DNA of 64,000 bases from Accumulibacter appositus (GCF_035440685.1 NZ_DAORMW010000003.1); one strand, 5' to 3'; shown: positions 27,841-37,075, numbered from the stretch's first letter. Notes: generated by a model not told the origin, from the sequence alone. A program made the numbers and translations.

Positions 27841-29384
27841 CGCCACCTGCCGGTGCGGCGGTCCTCGACATGGCACCCCGGCGAGACGTTCCTGAAGCAG
27901 TGAATCGCCAAGCAAGCGACACCCTGATCGGCGCGCCGGCCGGTGTAGACGGGCTGACGGCCCTTGCGCTCGCCTATCTGGCGCTGCCCAACCTAATCTT
28001 TCTCTTCGGCTGGTTTCGTCTTCCCGTCGCCCTGCTGCTATGCGCCGCGATGATCTATTTCGTCGCCCGGGTGTTTCATCCGTGGCCCCTCGTCTGGCGC
28101 TCGCCGCATGCACGCTCGGCAGTTGTCCTGCTCATCGTGACAAGTTGCGCGTGGGCAGCGTTCGGCGGTGGCAGCCACTTCATGTACGCCAATCCGGACT
28201 GGATGATTCGCGACGCCGTTCTTGGCGACCTGATAAACGCGGATTGGCCGGTGCACTACTTGTCGGCCGACGGCACACAATTGATCCTTCGCTCGGCGAT
28301 CGGTTTTTTTCTGCCATCCGCGCTTTTTGGCAAGCTCTTCGGGCTTGCTCACCTGGATCTCGCGGTCTACGCGTGGACCAGCTTCGGCGTTCTGCTCTTC
28401 CTGCTTCTCCTACCGTTGCCTCGTCGGCTGGGCTGGCGACTGGCCATAGCACTGCTGCTGGTAGTTCTCTTCGGTGGCATGGACTTTCTCGGCATGGTGA
28501 TCACGACAGGAGCACTGCCGATTTTTCCGCTGCGTCTCGAATGGTGGGTTCCCCTCAGTTACTCCTCTCTTAGCGGACAGCTGCTATGGGCGCCGAATCA
28601 TTGCCTTCCCATCTGGATCGTGACTCTGCTCTATTTCCGCCATCGAAACGGCAGCGAACTTTTCCCGGTGGCAACCGCTGCCCTGCCACTGACCCTGATC
28701 TGGACCCCATTCGCGGCAATCGGCTTGATTCCGTTCGCCGCGATCGCTACGGTCAAGTATCTTCGGAGATTCCCCTGGCAGGGCGTACCCTGGAATAGCT
28801 TCTTTGCAGTCGCTGCTTTTTCGCTGCCGATCGGGCTTTTTCTACTGATTGACACGGAGCACATCGCTTCGGCCGTAGTCACGGCGGCAGCCCAGCCAAT
28901 GGGCAGCGTCGCCTGGCAGCCGCTGTCGCTCAAGGCTTATTTGCTTTTCGTGAGCTGCGAGTTTCTGTTTCTGGCGCTGCTCCTCGCACCACATGTTAAG
29001 CACGCACGAACCGAATTCTGGGTCGCAGTGCTCGTCCTTCTGGCACTGCCACTGATCCGCTTCGGCCCCTCGAACGACTTCGGCTTGCGGCTTAGCGCAC
29101 CCGCGCTGCTCATCCTGCTGGCCGTGTCCCTACGCACCCTGCTTGATCAAGACCGCCTCTCTTCGCTGTCAAGCCTGTGGCTGGCCTGCCTGTTTCTCGC
29201 CATCGGTGCCCACACGGCCGTCAACGAACTCTGGCGTGCCGCCACATTCCATCGATCACCGCCGGACTACCAACAAACGCTGGCAGAACGGCAAGGCGGC
29301 CAGCCTGCGACGCACTATGTCGGATCTCTGGAGTCATCGCCAATCAGGCCATTCTTGAGGCCTCTTTCCGACCGTCCGCACTGA
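27837..29384 (+). CDS. Multi-pass membrane protein, GT-C-type glycosyltransferase candidate
   Basis: This is a 515-residue protein with about ten to twelve hydrophobic segments (e.g. near 42-60, 65-80, 98-115, 180-200, 205-225, 268-295, 320-340, 370-390, 400-420, 445-460). A polar periplasmic-type loop with HFMYANPDWMIRDAVLGDL follows the third. It starts with an ATGA overlap with the GtrB-like gene. No family signature is certain. Topology and pairing fit a GT-C transferase that uses polyprenyl-phosphate sugar. The N-terminal ~30 residues may be dispensable or the start may be later. It ends 16 bases from a convergent gene. Confidence 0.65.
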   Translation: MTPPAGAAVLDMAPRRDVPEAVNRQASDTLIGAPAGVDGLTALALAYLALPNLIFLFGWFRLPVALLLCAAMIYFVARVFHPWPLVWRSPHARSAVVLLIVTSCAWAAFGGGSHFMYANPDWMIRDAVLGDLINADWPVHYLSADGTQLILRSAIGFFLPSALFGKLFGLAHLDLAVYAWTSFGVLLFLLLLPLPRRLGWRLAIALLLVVLFGGMDFLGMVITTGALPIFPLRLEWWVPLSYSSLSGQLLWAPNHCLPIWIVTLLYFRHRNGSELFPVATAALPLTLIWTPFAAIGLIPFAAIATVKYLRRFPWQGVPWNSFFAVAAFSLPIGLFLLIDTEHIASAVVTAAAQPMGSVAWQPLSLKAYLLFVSCEFLFLALLLAPHVKHARTEFWVAVLVLLALPLIRFGPSNDFGLRLSAPALLILLAVSLRTLLDQDRLSSLSSLWLACLFLAIGAHTAVNELWRAATFHRSPPDYQQTLAERQGGQPATHYVGSLESSPIRPFLRPLSDRPH

Positions 29385-29400
29385 GCACAGCTAACCGTGA

Positions 29401-30345
29401 TCAGCCTTCTTCCTGCTCCAGGCTGTCGCCCTGAGTGGCCGGAGAAGCCATTGCGGCGGTTTCCAGAAAGCGAAAAAACGCATCCTCTAGCGTCAAGGCC
29501 GGTCGAATCTCGAGCACGGTATGCCGCGCGCCACGCAGACGATCGAGTGTTTCCCAGAGCTGATCGCGGCGGACATCGGCACGCCAGCGCCCCTTGGTCT
29601 CAAGAACGAATCCAGACACCGGAGCGGTGCCCGCGGATCTCACGGTTACGGTCTGTTCACCATGCAGAAGTCCGCTCGGTGCCTGAACACTGACCAGTCT
29701 GCCGCGGTGAATGAGGCCGAAACGATCAGCAAGACGCTCAACATCGTGCAGAACGTGCGAGGTCAGAAAAACCGTGCCGCCAGCACCGCGATACTCACCG
29801 AAGATGTCAACGACATCCTTGCGCCCAACCGGATCAAGACCCGACAATGGCTCATCGAGGATCAGCAATCGTGGCTGTATTGCCATGGCATGCGCCAGGG
29901 CAACGCGCTGCGTCATGCCCTTCGAGAAACTCCGGACCCGCTTGTCGGCCACGTGCGAAAGCGCAAACCTATCGAGCCAGTGCATGCAGTGCTTGCGGGC
30001 ATCTGGCAGCTTGACACGATGGATCGCCAAACCCATCGTCAGGATTTCGAGCGGCGTCAGATAGTCGTACAGACTCGGGTTCTCCGGCACGTAGCCAAGG
30101 CCGCGCCGAGCCGCGGGCAAGGATACGGCCTTGCCGAATAGTTCTGCACGCCCCTTGCTGGGCTGCAGGACACCGGTCAAGACCTTGATCGTTGTACTTT
30201 TTCCGGCACCGTTGGGGCCGATGAAACCGAAGACTTCACCTTCGCTGATCGTCAAGGACAACTCCCGCACGGCCTCGAATGCCGGTGTTCGCCAGGAGCG
30301 TGGGTAGGTCTTGCACAGGCCATCAATGAAAATTGCGGAAGTCAT
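29401..30345 (-). CDS. ABC transporter ATP-binding protein (ABC-2 type)
   Basis: This is a 314-residue protein with Walker A GPNGAGKSTTIK near 43, the signature SFSKGMTQRVALAHA near 138, Walker B LLILDEPLSGLDPVG near 158, and the H-loop TSHVLHDVERLA near 194. A short C-terminal extension follows the NBD, as in NatA/CcmA-like exporters. The last gene of a three-gene minus-strand unit (permease, accessory protein, ATPase), with 4-base overlaps at both junctions, so the products should form one complex. The pilin genes lie just upstream on the same strand. Confidence 0.9.
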   Translation of the reverse strand: MTSAIFIDGLCKTYPRSWRTPAFEAVRELSLTISEGEVFGFIGPNGAGKSTTIKVLTGVLQPSKGRAELFGKAVSLPAARRGLGYVPENPSLYDYLTPLEILTMGLAIHRVKLPDARKHCMHWLDRFALSHVADKRVRSFSKGMTQRVALAHAMAIQPRLLILDEPLSGLDPVGRKDVVDIFGEYRGAGGTVFLTSHVLHDVERLADRFGLIHRGRLVSVQAPSGLLHGEQTVTVRSAGTAPVSGFVLETKGRWRADVRRDQLWETLDRLRGARHTVLEIRPALTLEDAFFRFLETAAMASPATQGDSLEQEEG

Positions 30346-31187
30346 TTTCTCAGGCGACTAATAAAGACGGGCTGGCCATCAGCATCAATCGCGAAACCAG
30401 CACCAAAGGGGTCAACCGGCAACTTGTCAATCAGACCAGAGTTCAGCAAGTCCTGTAGCGACCGGGGCGGACTACCGCGTTGCTCCGAGTAGCTTTTTGC
30501 CGCACGCCGTAAAGCGGCGAGATCACGCAGGCGCTGACTTCGCTGACGCAGGTAGTCGGCGAAGTCCTTGCGCTTGGCCTGGGCGGCCATCGCGTCGACG
30601 ATACGTGCTGCCATATCCAGATCCTTGCTACGATCAAGCCAACTGGCGGCAAGACTTTCCATTGTTAACCGCTCGTCCGGATCCGGTAGCTTCCCTGCGG
30701 CTTGCCGAAGCCACTCCGAGGCACCGAACACATCACCCATGAAGTGAACCAGGTTGAAGGCGTAATAGAACGGCGGCTGATAGTCAAAGAACCTCGCAAA
30801 AGTCGCCCGGCGCAAGATGAGCTGTGTCGGCTCTACCTGGCCTTCCCAGGGCAGTATCGCCGTCGCAATGTAATAGTTGTCTTCGTGCGCCGGATTGAGC
30901 CAGGACGCATCTTTCTGGACCTGGCCAAGAACGTGGTATTCCTCTGGTGCCATACGGCTGGTCTCAGTCACCAATGCGCGGATGACCGACCAGTTGGCCG
31001 CCAGGTAGCGGTCGCCACCGGCCAGCGTGACCTGGACGAAGATCGGCAGCGCGACTTCGATTTCCGCATTTGGCCGTGATCGCTTGATGCTTTTCAAAGC
31101 ACTCTGCCCCAGCCAAAAGATCAGCCCGCCGACGATCAGAACGAGTAGCGGCAATATCGGGAAGCGACGACCCATGCCCGCCTTCAA
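30342..31187 (-). CDS. Membrane-anchored accessory protein between ABC permease and ATPase
   Basis: This is a 281-residue protein. One N-terminal transmembrane segment (about 9-28, ILPLLVLIVGGLIFWLG) is followed by a mostly helical, TPR-like soluble domain (LVHFMGDVFGASEWLRQAAGKL, LTMESLAASWLDRSKDLDMAARI). A C-terminal piece (RGSPPRSLQDLLNSGLIDKLPVDPFGAGFAIDA) resembles the C-terminal part of GspG-type pseudopilins, where LPxDPWG is typical. The function is unknown. It overlaps both transporter genes by 4 bases, so it is probably a dedicated subunit or substrate adaptor. Confidence 0.65.
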   Translation of the reverse strand: MKAGMGRRFPILPLLVLIVGGLIFWLGQSALKSIKRSRPNAEIEVALPIFVQVTLAGGDRYLAANWSVIRALVTETSRMAPEEYHVLGQVQKDASWLNPAHEDNYYIATAILPWEGQVEPTQLILRRATFARFFDYQPPFYYAFNLVHFMGDVFGASEWLRQAAGKLPDPDERLTMESLAASWLDRSKDLDMAARIVDAMAAQAKRKDFADYLRQRSQRLRDLAALRRAAKSYSEQRGSPPRSLQDLLNSGLIDKLPVDPFGAGFAIDADGQPVFISRLRK

Positions 31188-31987
31188 AAGAACTCCCGCC
31201 GGCTGAAGGTGATCACCGCCATCGCCAGTAGGAGAAGTACATAGCCAAAGGCCATCAGCACGCCGTAGAACACAGCGGAGTCACTCAGGGGGACCCCATA
31301 CATCGGCCACGTGCGCCAGTCGAGACGAGAGAGGTCGGGAAGGACGTACTGGATCGTCTCCAGCAAGGATCCGTAGCGACCGATGAGCTCCTGATCGCCA
31401 TCGGCTCCACGCTCCATGTAGTCGAGCACCGCACCCAAGCTCTTGCCAGCCACCGCGAACAGCGCGCCCAAGGCAACCGGTAACATCTGCACCGTTGAGA
31501 GGCTGGCTATCCACAGTGCAAAAGCCGCAACAACCGCAGCGTCAGCCCACAGACCAGCGATGGTCAACCAGTAAGGCCCGCCAGTCTGTACCGCAAAACC
31601 CTGCTGGTATTCTCCCGCGGACAAGATCACGGATAGCCACAATAGGCTGCCCAGAGCAACCGCGGCGACGCCCAGTAAGCCGAGCACGCCAAGAAAACGG
31701 CCGAGCAGATAGGAACCGCGCGAGACCGGATATGCCAGCGCATAGAGCACTGTCCGCCGCTCGACCTCACGGCCGACAAGTTCCTGTACCCAAAAAATGG
31801 CGAACAACACCAAGCTGAAGCGAACTCCTGAAAACCCGACGTCCATGGTTACCGTCTGAGGCTGCCGCGGTGAGAACGACGCCGCGAGAAAGGCAACGCC
31901 CACCAGCAGCGCCCCCAGAACGAGGATCAACAATACCGCCCGGCTACGCAAACCTGAGCGAAGTGCGCTTAGACAGAATGGCCACAT
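31184..31987 (-). CDS. ABC-2 type transporter permease
   Basis: This is a 267-residue protein with six predicted membrane helices (about 17-38, 52-72, 98-122, 137-160, 165-190, 240-262) and the ELVGREVERRTVLYALAYPVSRGSYLLGRFLG segment typical of ABC-2 permeases. Substrate unknown. Its start lies right beside the terminator hairpin of the upstream pilin-associated gene, so read-through or a separate weak promoter must drive it. No clear ribosome binding site precedes the ATG. Confidence 0.85.
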   Translation of the reverse strand: MWPFCLSALRSGLRSRAVLLILVLGALLVGVAFLAASFSPRQPQTVTMDVGFSGVRFSLVLFAIFWVQELVGREVERRTVLYALAYPVSRGSYLLGRFLGVLGLLGVAAVALGSLLWLSVILSAGEYQQGFAVQTGGPYWLTIAGLWADAAVVAAFALWIASLSTVQMLPVALGALFAVAGKSLGAVLDYMERGADGDQELIGRYGSLLETIQYVLPDLSRLDWRTWPMYGVPLSDSAVFYGVLMAFGYVLLLLAMAVITFSRREFF

Positions 31988-31990
31988 GGC

Positions 31991-32022
31991 AAAGAAAAGC
32001 GCGCCGAAGCGCGCCGCTTTTT
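31991..32022 (-). terminator. Rho-independent terminator after the pilin-associated gene
   Basis: On the minus strand a GC stem with a UUCG tetraloop (GCGCGC-TTCG-GCGCGC) is followed by TTTTCTTT. It lies between the stop at 32041 and the ABC permease start at 31987, four bases from that start codon. Confidence 0.75.
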
Positions 32023-32040
32023 GTCGACCGCTAGCCCCGG

Positions 32041-32391
32041 TCAGCTCGAGGCCTGCCCCATCGCCGCGGTGGACGCCGCGTCAGACACCTCACCCGTCGT
32101 GCATCCGGTTGCCGGACATTCTGCCTTCTGGACTATACCACCACCCTCGGTGCCGCCGCCAAACACGTTTTTCCCTTTCTGGGATCCGGCCACCACGCCA
32201 AACGCGGTATTGGACTGCGAATAGTTACTCAGGACATTCGCAGAGCATTTTGCGCTAAATGCTTTCAGCACGAAGGCGCCTGTCGGCACAGCGACGGCCG
32301 TGCCATTTCCTGAGCAAGCCGCGGTCGCATGTGCTCCTGAACTGAATACCGCCGCAAGCGTCATCGTCGTCACAAACAAAACTTTATTCAT
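32041..32391 (-). CDS. Small secreted protein co-encoded with a short pilin
   Basis: This is a 116-residue protein with a cleavable signal peptide (MNKVLFVTTMTLAAVFSSGAHA, cleavage after AHA likely) and a mature part with four Cys (SACS-, AKC, ECPATGC) rich in Gly/Ser/Thr/Ala. A good ribosome binding site (TAGGAG) stands before ATG 32391. No family recognised. It directly follows a pilin that lacks the usual C-terminal globular domain, so it may be the second pilus subunit, as PilA-C is in Geobacter-type split pilins (inference). Confidence 0.6.
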   Translation of the reverse strand: MNKVLFVTTMTLAAVFSSGAHATAACSGNGTAVAVPTGAFVLKAFSAKCSANVLSNYSQSNTAFGVVAGSQKGKNVFGGGTEGGGIVQKAECPATGCTTGEVSDAASTAAMGQASS

Positions 32392-32419
32392 AATGTTCTC
32401 CTAGATAACAATGGCAAGA

Positions 32420-32602
32420 CTAGTTAGTGCTATTGGTAACAGCGGCGGTCAGCAAATTCTTCGCATCCGACTGCGCAGCCTTGTCTTCACCCTTCTTGGT
32501 GTACTCGGAAAACTGCGGAATGGCGATGGCGGCCAGAATACCGATGATCGCGACGACGATCATCAGCTCGATCAAGGTAAAGCCTTTTTGCAGCTTCTTC
32601 AT
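32420..32602 (-). CDS. Very short type IV pilin (N-terminal helix only)
   Basis: This is a 60-residue prepilin: MKKLQKG leader, then FTLIELMIVVAIIGILAAIA with Glu5 and the Phe1 processing site for PilD. About 53 residues remain after cleavage; typical type IVa pilins have about 140-160. It ends shortly after the alpha-1 helix (DAKNLLTAAVTNSTN). Aromatics in the mature chain are Phe1, Phe24 and Tyr27, positions also aromatic in Geobacter PilA-N. A strong SD (GAAGGAG) supports ATG 32602. No assembly genes (pilB/C/T/Q) are in the window. It is the first gene of a run with the 116-residue secreted protein. Confidence 0.85.
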   Translation of the reverse strand: MKKLQKGFTLIELMIVVAIIGILAAIAIPQFSEYTKKGEDKAAQSDAKNLLTAAVTNSTN

Positions 32603-32653
32603 GGTGGGAACTCCTTCGAGTGAGTGCAACGGACAATCCGTTGATATAAGCAG

Positions 32654-32671
32654 TATCAAGTTCCGTGCCAG
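32654..32671 (-). promoter_or_regulatory. Probable sigma-54 promoter of the pilin gene
   Basis: The minus strand reads CTGGCACGGAACTTGATA, matching the sigma-54 consensus TGGCACG-N4-TTGC with one change (GA for GC at -12). It lies about 52 bases before the pilin ATG. Type IV pilin genes are often controlled by sigma-54 with PilR, which fits. Confidence 0.6.
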
Positions 32672-32846
32672 GGGCCTGAAAGCACGCAAAAGCGTGACTT
32701 TCCGCACGCAGCGCCGATCAAGCGCGCCACATTTCGTCACCAAAGTGACGAAAATTGTCACTATCTCGCTCAACAAGCGTACAGAAACCAAACACGCCCT
32801 CGCGGCCCGCGGTCGTCAATCGCCCCGCGCCACACACCACCCCAAC

Positions 32847-35800
32847 TCATCCACCCACCACCCGCTCCGGCGCCGAGCGCGGCAAGGTCAGCGTAAAGCG
32901 GGTACCCTGCCCCGGCCGGCTCTCAACCTCGATGCTGCCGCCGAGTACCGCGGTCACCAGGTTGTAGACGATGTACAGCCCGAGGCCGCTGCCGCCCTGG
33001 CCGAGGCGGGTGGTGAAGAAGGGTTCGAAGATGCGGTTGAGGATCTCGGCGGGGATGCCCTTGCCGTTGTCGACGTAGCGCAGGATCACCTGATCCGGCG
33101 CTACTGTGTGCGCCGTGATCTCGATGCGGCCCTCTTCGATGCCCTCGAAACCATGCGCCAACGAGTTTTCGACGAGATTGGCGATGACCTGTTCGAGCGG
33201 ACCGGGGTAGCTGTCCATTTCCAGGTCGGAAGGGATTTTCAGCTCGATGCGATGGCGGCTGTGTTTGAAGCCGGGGCGCAGGGTGACCAGCATCTCCTCG
33301 ACGGTCTGCCGCAGGGCGAAGGAGCGTCGGCGGGCGCTGCTCTGATCGACCGCCACCTGCTTGAAGTGGCCGATCAGTTCGGCGGCACGGGTGGTATTGC
33401 GATCGAGCAGGTCAAGCGCTTCCCGCCCCCGGTTGAGCAGGGTGTCGACCTGGACACGGTTCAGATGGCCGCTGGCAACGGCGTCCGCGAACTCGCGAAA
33501 CTGCTCGCTCAGGACGCCGGCGACGACACGCGCGTTGCCGAGCGGCGTGTTCAGCTCGTGCGCCACGCCGGCGACCAGATTACCCAGAGCAGCGAGCTTT
33601 TCCGCCTGCAGCAGTTGCGCCATCGCCTGCCGCAGCTCGTTCGTGCGCTCGGCGACCAGTTCCTCGAGGTGTTCGCGATACTGGCGCAGCTCTTCCTCGA
33701 CCCGCCGTCGTTCGGTAATGTCGGAGCCGACACTGAAGACCTCCACCACTTCGCCGTGTTCGTTGCTGATCGCCCGGTTGGCCCAGGAAACCCAGACGCG
33801 CTCACCACTGCGGCGAATGTTCTCGTTGATATTGCGCTCGAAGCTCTCCGGGTTGCGGCAGATGTCCTGAATCAGCGGGCGCAGATCCTTGCCGCCACTT
33901 TCATACGGCGGCACGATGGTGCCGATCACATGCTGGCCAAGCAACTCTTCTCCCGCATAGCCAAAAAACTTCAAACCGAAGTCGTTGATGAAGTTGATCC
34001 GGCCCTCCGGACTCCAGCGCAGGATGATGCTGTTGGCGTTTTCGACGAGTTGGCGATATTGCAGCTCGCTTTCCAGCAGCGCCGCCTCGGCGCGCCTGCG
34101 CGCCGTGATGTCTTCGGCCAGAACGAGTTGTGCCGGACGCCCCTGATAGGAGATCTCGTGAGCCACGATTTCGACGTCGATGAGCGTGCCGTTCTTGGTG
34201 AGATGTTGCCAGACCCCGGGGCCGTCGTCCGTCTCTTCAACCGAGACGACGTCTGCGAGGAGAAGCGGCGTGTCGTCGTTGAGGCGTATGTCGCTCACCG
34301 TCATGCTCAGGAATTCCTCGCGCGAATAGCCATACTTGCGCAGGGCTGCATCGTTGACGGCCAGGAAGGCGAGCGTGCCCAGGTCATAGACCCACATCGG
34401 ATGCGGATTGCTGTCGAAGAGGAGCCGGTAGCGCGCCTCGCTGTCGCGCAGCGCCTGCTCGGACTGCTCGCGCTCGCTGCGTGCGCGCAGGACCGCAATG
34501 CCAAAGCTCAGATCCTCCGCCAGTTCGCTCAGCAGCGCCACCTCCTCGGCGTCGAAAGCACCCAGGGTCGCCGCGTAAATGCTCAGTGCGCCAAGGATCC
34601 GCTCACCATCGCGCAGCGGTAGCGCGCACAGGGCGGCATAACCGCGCTCGATGGCGTCGTCGCGCCAGGGCGCAAAATCGGGATCGCGGGCGATGTTGGC
34701 CATCACGCAGGGGCGGCCGCTGCGAATGGCGATGCCGTTGGCGCCACGCCCATGCGCGCTATCGGCCCAAGAAAACTCCATCTGCGCAAGGTAGCCACAT
34801 TCGTGGCCAGCGTGCGCCACGGGGCGCACGCTCTTCGCGACATCGCTTTCCGCGTACCCGACCCAGGCCATTCGATAACCGCCGACCTGTACAACGATCT
34901 CGCACACCGTGCTCAGCAATTCGCTCTCGTCGGTGGCACGGATCAGCGCCTGGTTGCACTCGCTGATTATGCGTAGCTGTCGATTGACGCTGTGCAGCGC
35001 CTGTTCCGCATGTTTACGATCGCTGATGTCGATGACGATGCCCAGATAGTGGGTCACCTTCCCGGCGGCGTCGCGCTCGATGGCGGTCCGGTCGTCCACC
35101 CAGCGGATCGTCCCGTCCCTGCAGACGACGCGGTATTCCTGCTGAAAGCGGTCCTTGCCCTGTTCGGTGTACGCTGCTACCTCGGCCCCGACGCGCGTCA
35201 GGTCGTCGGGATGAATCAGCGTGGCAAAACGAATCGAACCGTCGAGCAGCTCTGCGGACGAATAGCCCAGCTGACTCACGTTGTCGGAAACGAATAGCGC
35301 GGGCCAGCCCTCCTCTGCCCGCCAGCGGAAGAGCATTGCCGGGTTGTTGGCGACGACCCGGTTCGCCTGCTGCAGTTGCTCCTCGACGCGCACACGTTCG
35401 CTGATGTCGACCGCCACTCCGATGACTTCCAGCGCACCCGCTGCCTCACCGATGGGCGTGAAATAGGTCTCGAAAGCCGTATCGTGGACCTGCAGGGTGA
35501 AATGCAGCGCCTCACCGGCCAGCGCACGGCGGGCCTTCGCGCACACTTCGGGGTAGTCGCGATAGAGCGAAAAGATCGACTGGCCGACCGTGCTGCCGGG
35601 GATCAAGCCGGCTTTCAGCAGGCCCTTGCCTTCGCTGAGCGTAAAAATCCCCTGCGCGTCGAACTGGAAAATCACCAGCGGCAGCTTGCTGATCAGCGAG
35701 CGATAGCGCATCTCGCTGATCGCCAGCTGGCGTTCACGCTGGCGAATGGCCACCGACATGCGGTCGAGATGGCCCGCCAGGCTGTCCAATTCCCTGACCT

Positions 35801-36836
35801 GCGTAACCGGCCAGGGCTGCTCGTAGTCACCGTCGGCAATCGCCTGCGCCTGCACCGTGTAGCCGCCGATCCGCCGGGCAAAGCCACGCGCGACCATCCA
35901 GGTCGCACTGACGGCCAGCAGCAGGGCTGCCAACAGCCCGGCAGCCAGGGCCCACAGGGTGCTCCGAAACGGCGCGTAAGCCTCACTGCGCGGCTGCGCG
36001 ACGAGAACCCTCCAGCCGAGTGGCGGAACAGCGACCAGCGTGCCGATGAAGGGCTCGCCAGCCCAGACGAAATCCCGGCCCCGGAAACGCCCGTGCTCGC
36101 CGTCGCCAAGGCTCGGCAACTGAGCGAACCCGAGCTGTCGCGCATCGTCAGTGCGTAGCGAACTGGCGATGAACTGCCCGCGGGCGTCGAGGATCATCGA
36201 CGCCATCCCGGCCTCGCCAGGCAGACGCTCGAGAAACTCAGCGAGGCGATCAATCGCGACTTCGCCAAGCAAGGCTTGTTCACCAACCGGAATCGCCAGG
36301 CTCACCGCCCGCCGGGCGCTGACCTCCGACACGGAAACCTCGGACCACATTGGCGCGCCGCGCGTACGCGCCTGGCGTAGTGCGTTCACGCCGGAGAGGT
36401 CCGCCTGCAACAGCTCCCGCCGCTGGCCACGCAACCCCGCCGGAAGTCCGACGGCGTACACGGCGTCGTCAGCGTCGACGATGTAGATCGCCGTGAATAC
36501 CTTGCCGAAGCCGGCGTGCGCGTCCAGGGCGTCAAACCAGAATGACGGCGCCTGTTCGCCGCGCAGGCGAAGGTGCGTGGCGATCGCCGACAGTTCGCGC
36601 TCGGCGCCGAGGAGGTGCACCGCGATCTGGCTGGCGATCGAACTGGCGAGCGCCTGCTGACGACTGTCGATCTCATCGCGAGCCTGCGGCAGGTGCACCG
36701 ACAGCAGGAGAGCGGCAACCAGGAGCAGCGGCAGCACGCCGGCCAGGACGAAGCGTGAAGCCAGCCAAAGCCAGAGCGGCCGCCCCGATGCCGCGGCTCG
36801 GGCCGAGCGCGAGCCTGAATCTGATGCAGCGTTCAC
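32847..36836 (-). CDS. Multi-PAS/GAF sensor histidine kinase with periplasmic Cache-like domain
   Basis: About 1329 residues from GTG 36836, which has a GAGG ribosome binding site; the frame is open to a TTG at 36983 without one. Order: TM1 near 20-45, periplasmic dCache-like domain to about 295, TM2 near 298-322 (LWALAAGLLAALLLAV), HAMP-like segment, two PAS domains, a GAF domain (SVCEIVVQVGGYRMAWVGYAE region near 670), two more PAS domains (YKLLFDSNPHPMWVYD-like; QYRQLVENANSIILRW), a coiled coil and the H-box GVAHELNTPLGN near 1130. The HATPase domain (NLVENSLAHGFEG; DNGKGIP; GGSGLGLYIVYNLV) ends the protein. No receiver domain. Cognate regulator not adjacent; the signalling cluster at 44.6-54.8 kb is a possible target. 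Confidence 0.9.
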   Translation of the reverse strand: MNAASDSGSRSARAAASGRPLWLWLASRFVLAGVLPLLLVAALLLSVHLPQARDEIDSRQQALASSIASQIAVHLLGAERELSAIATHLRLRGEQAPSFWFDALDAHAGFGKVFTAIYIVDADDAVYAVGLPAGLRGQRRELLQADLSGVNALRQARTRGAPMWSEVSVSEVSARRAVSLAIPVGEQALLGEVAIDRLAEFLERLPGEAGMASMILDARGQFIASSLRTDDARQLGFAQLPSLGDGEHGRFRGRDFVWAGEPFIGTLVAVPPLGWRVLVAQPRSEAYAPFRSTLWALAAGLLAALLLAVSATWMVARGFARRIGGYTVQAQAIADGDYEQPWPVTQVRELDSLAGHLDRMSVAIRQRERQLAISEMRYRSLISKLPLVIFQFDAQGIFTLSEGKGLLKAGLIPGSTVGQSIFSLYRDYPEVCAKARRALAGEALHFTLQVHDTAFETYFTPIGEAAGALEVIGVAVDISERVRVEEQLQQANRVVANNPAMLFRWRAEEGWPALFVSDNVSQLGYSSAELLDGSIRFATLIHPDDLTRVGAEVAAYTEQGKDRFQQEYRVVCRDGTIRWVDDRTAIERDAAGKVTHYLGIVIDISDRKHAEQALHSVNRQLRIISECNQALIRATDESELLSTVCEIVVQVGGYRMAWVGYAESDVAKSVRPVAHAGHECGYLAQMEFSWADSAHGRGANGIAIRSGRPCVMANIARDPDFAPWRDDAIERGYAALCALPLRDGERILGALSIYAATLGAFDAEEVALLSELAEDLSFGIAVLRARSEREQSEQALRDSEARYRLLFDSNPHPMWVYDLGTLAFLAVNDAALRKYGYSREEFLSMTVSDIRLNDDTPLLLADVVSVEETDDGPGVWQHLTKNGTLIDVEIVAHEISYQGRPAQLVLAEDITARRRAEAALLESELQYRQLVENANSIILRWSPEGRINFINDFGLKFFGYAGEELLGQHVIGTIVPPYESGGKDLRPLIQDICRNPESFERNINENIRRSGERVWVSWANRAISNEHGEVVEVFSVGSDITERRRVEEELRQYREHLEELVAERTNELRQAMAQLLQAEKLAALGNLVAGVAHELNTPLGNARVVAGVLSEQFREFADAVASGHLNRVQVDTLLNRGREALDLLDRNTTRAAELIGHFKQVAVDQSSARRRSFALRQTVEEMLVTLRPGFKHSRHRIELKIPSDLEMDSYPGPLEQVIANLVENSLAHGFEGIEEGRIEITAHTVAPDQVILRYVDNGKGIPAEILNRIFEPFFTTRLGQGGSGLGLYIVYNLVTAVLGGSIEVESRPGQGTRFTLTLPRSAPERVVGG

Positions 36837-37020
36837 GCCGCGCCTCGACCGCAGCGACGATGTGACGCGATGTGGCGATATGGCGTCGTTGACAGCGCGC
36901 AGCTCGAATGCTCGCGCAGGGGTTTGATCTGGAAACTCATGGCGTGGCGGTCGCGCGCTTGGCCAGCAGACGACGGTTTGCAAAGGAGTACAGTCTAACG
37001 GTCATGACAGGTGGAGACAC

Positions 37021-37075
37021 CCCAAATCATGAAAGTGATCACCGTTCCCCTCCACTTGCAGTGCGTCGGAGACCG
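37021..37075 (+). repeat. Dispersed leader repeat, copy 2 (left end only)
   Basis: CCCAAATCATGAAAGTGATC followed by ACCGTTCCCCTCCACTTGCAGTGCG matches the left ~50 bases of the family; the palindromic right part is absent. It is oriented toward the methyltransferase at 37234. The remaining ~150 bases to that gene hold nothing recognised. Confidence 0.6.

Noticed and set aside
32427..34622. Long open frame (731 codons) on the plus strand
   Set aside because: It is antisense to the pilin gene and the histidine kinase; the translation is low-complexity with no domain, as expected from high-GC antisense DNA.
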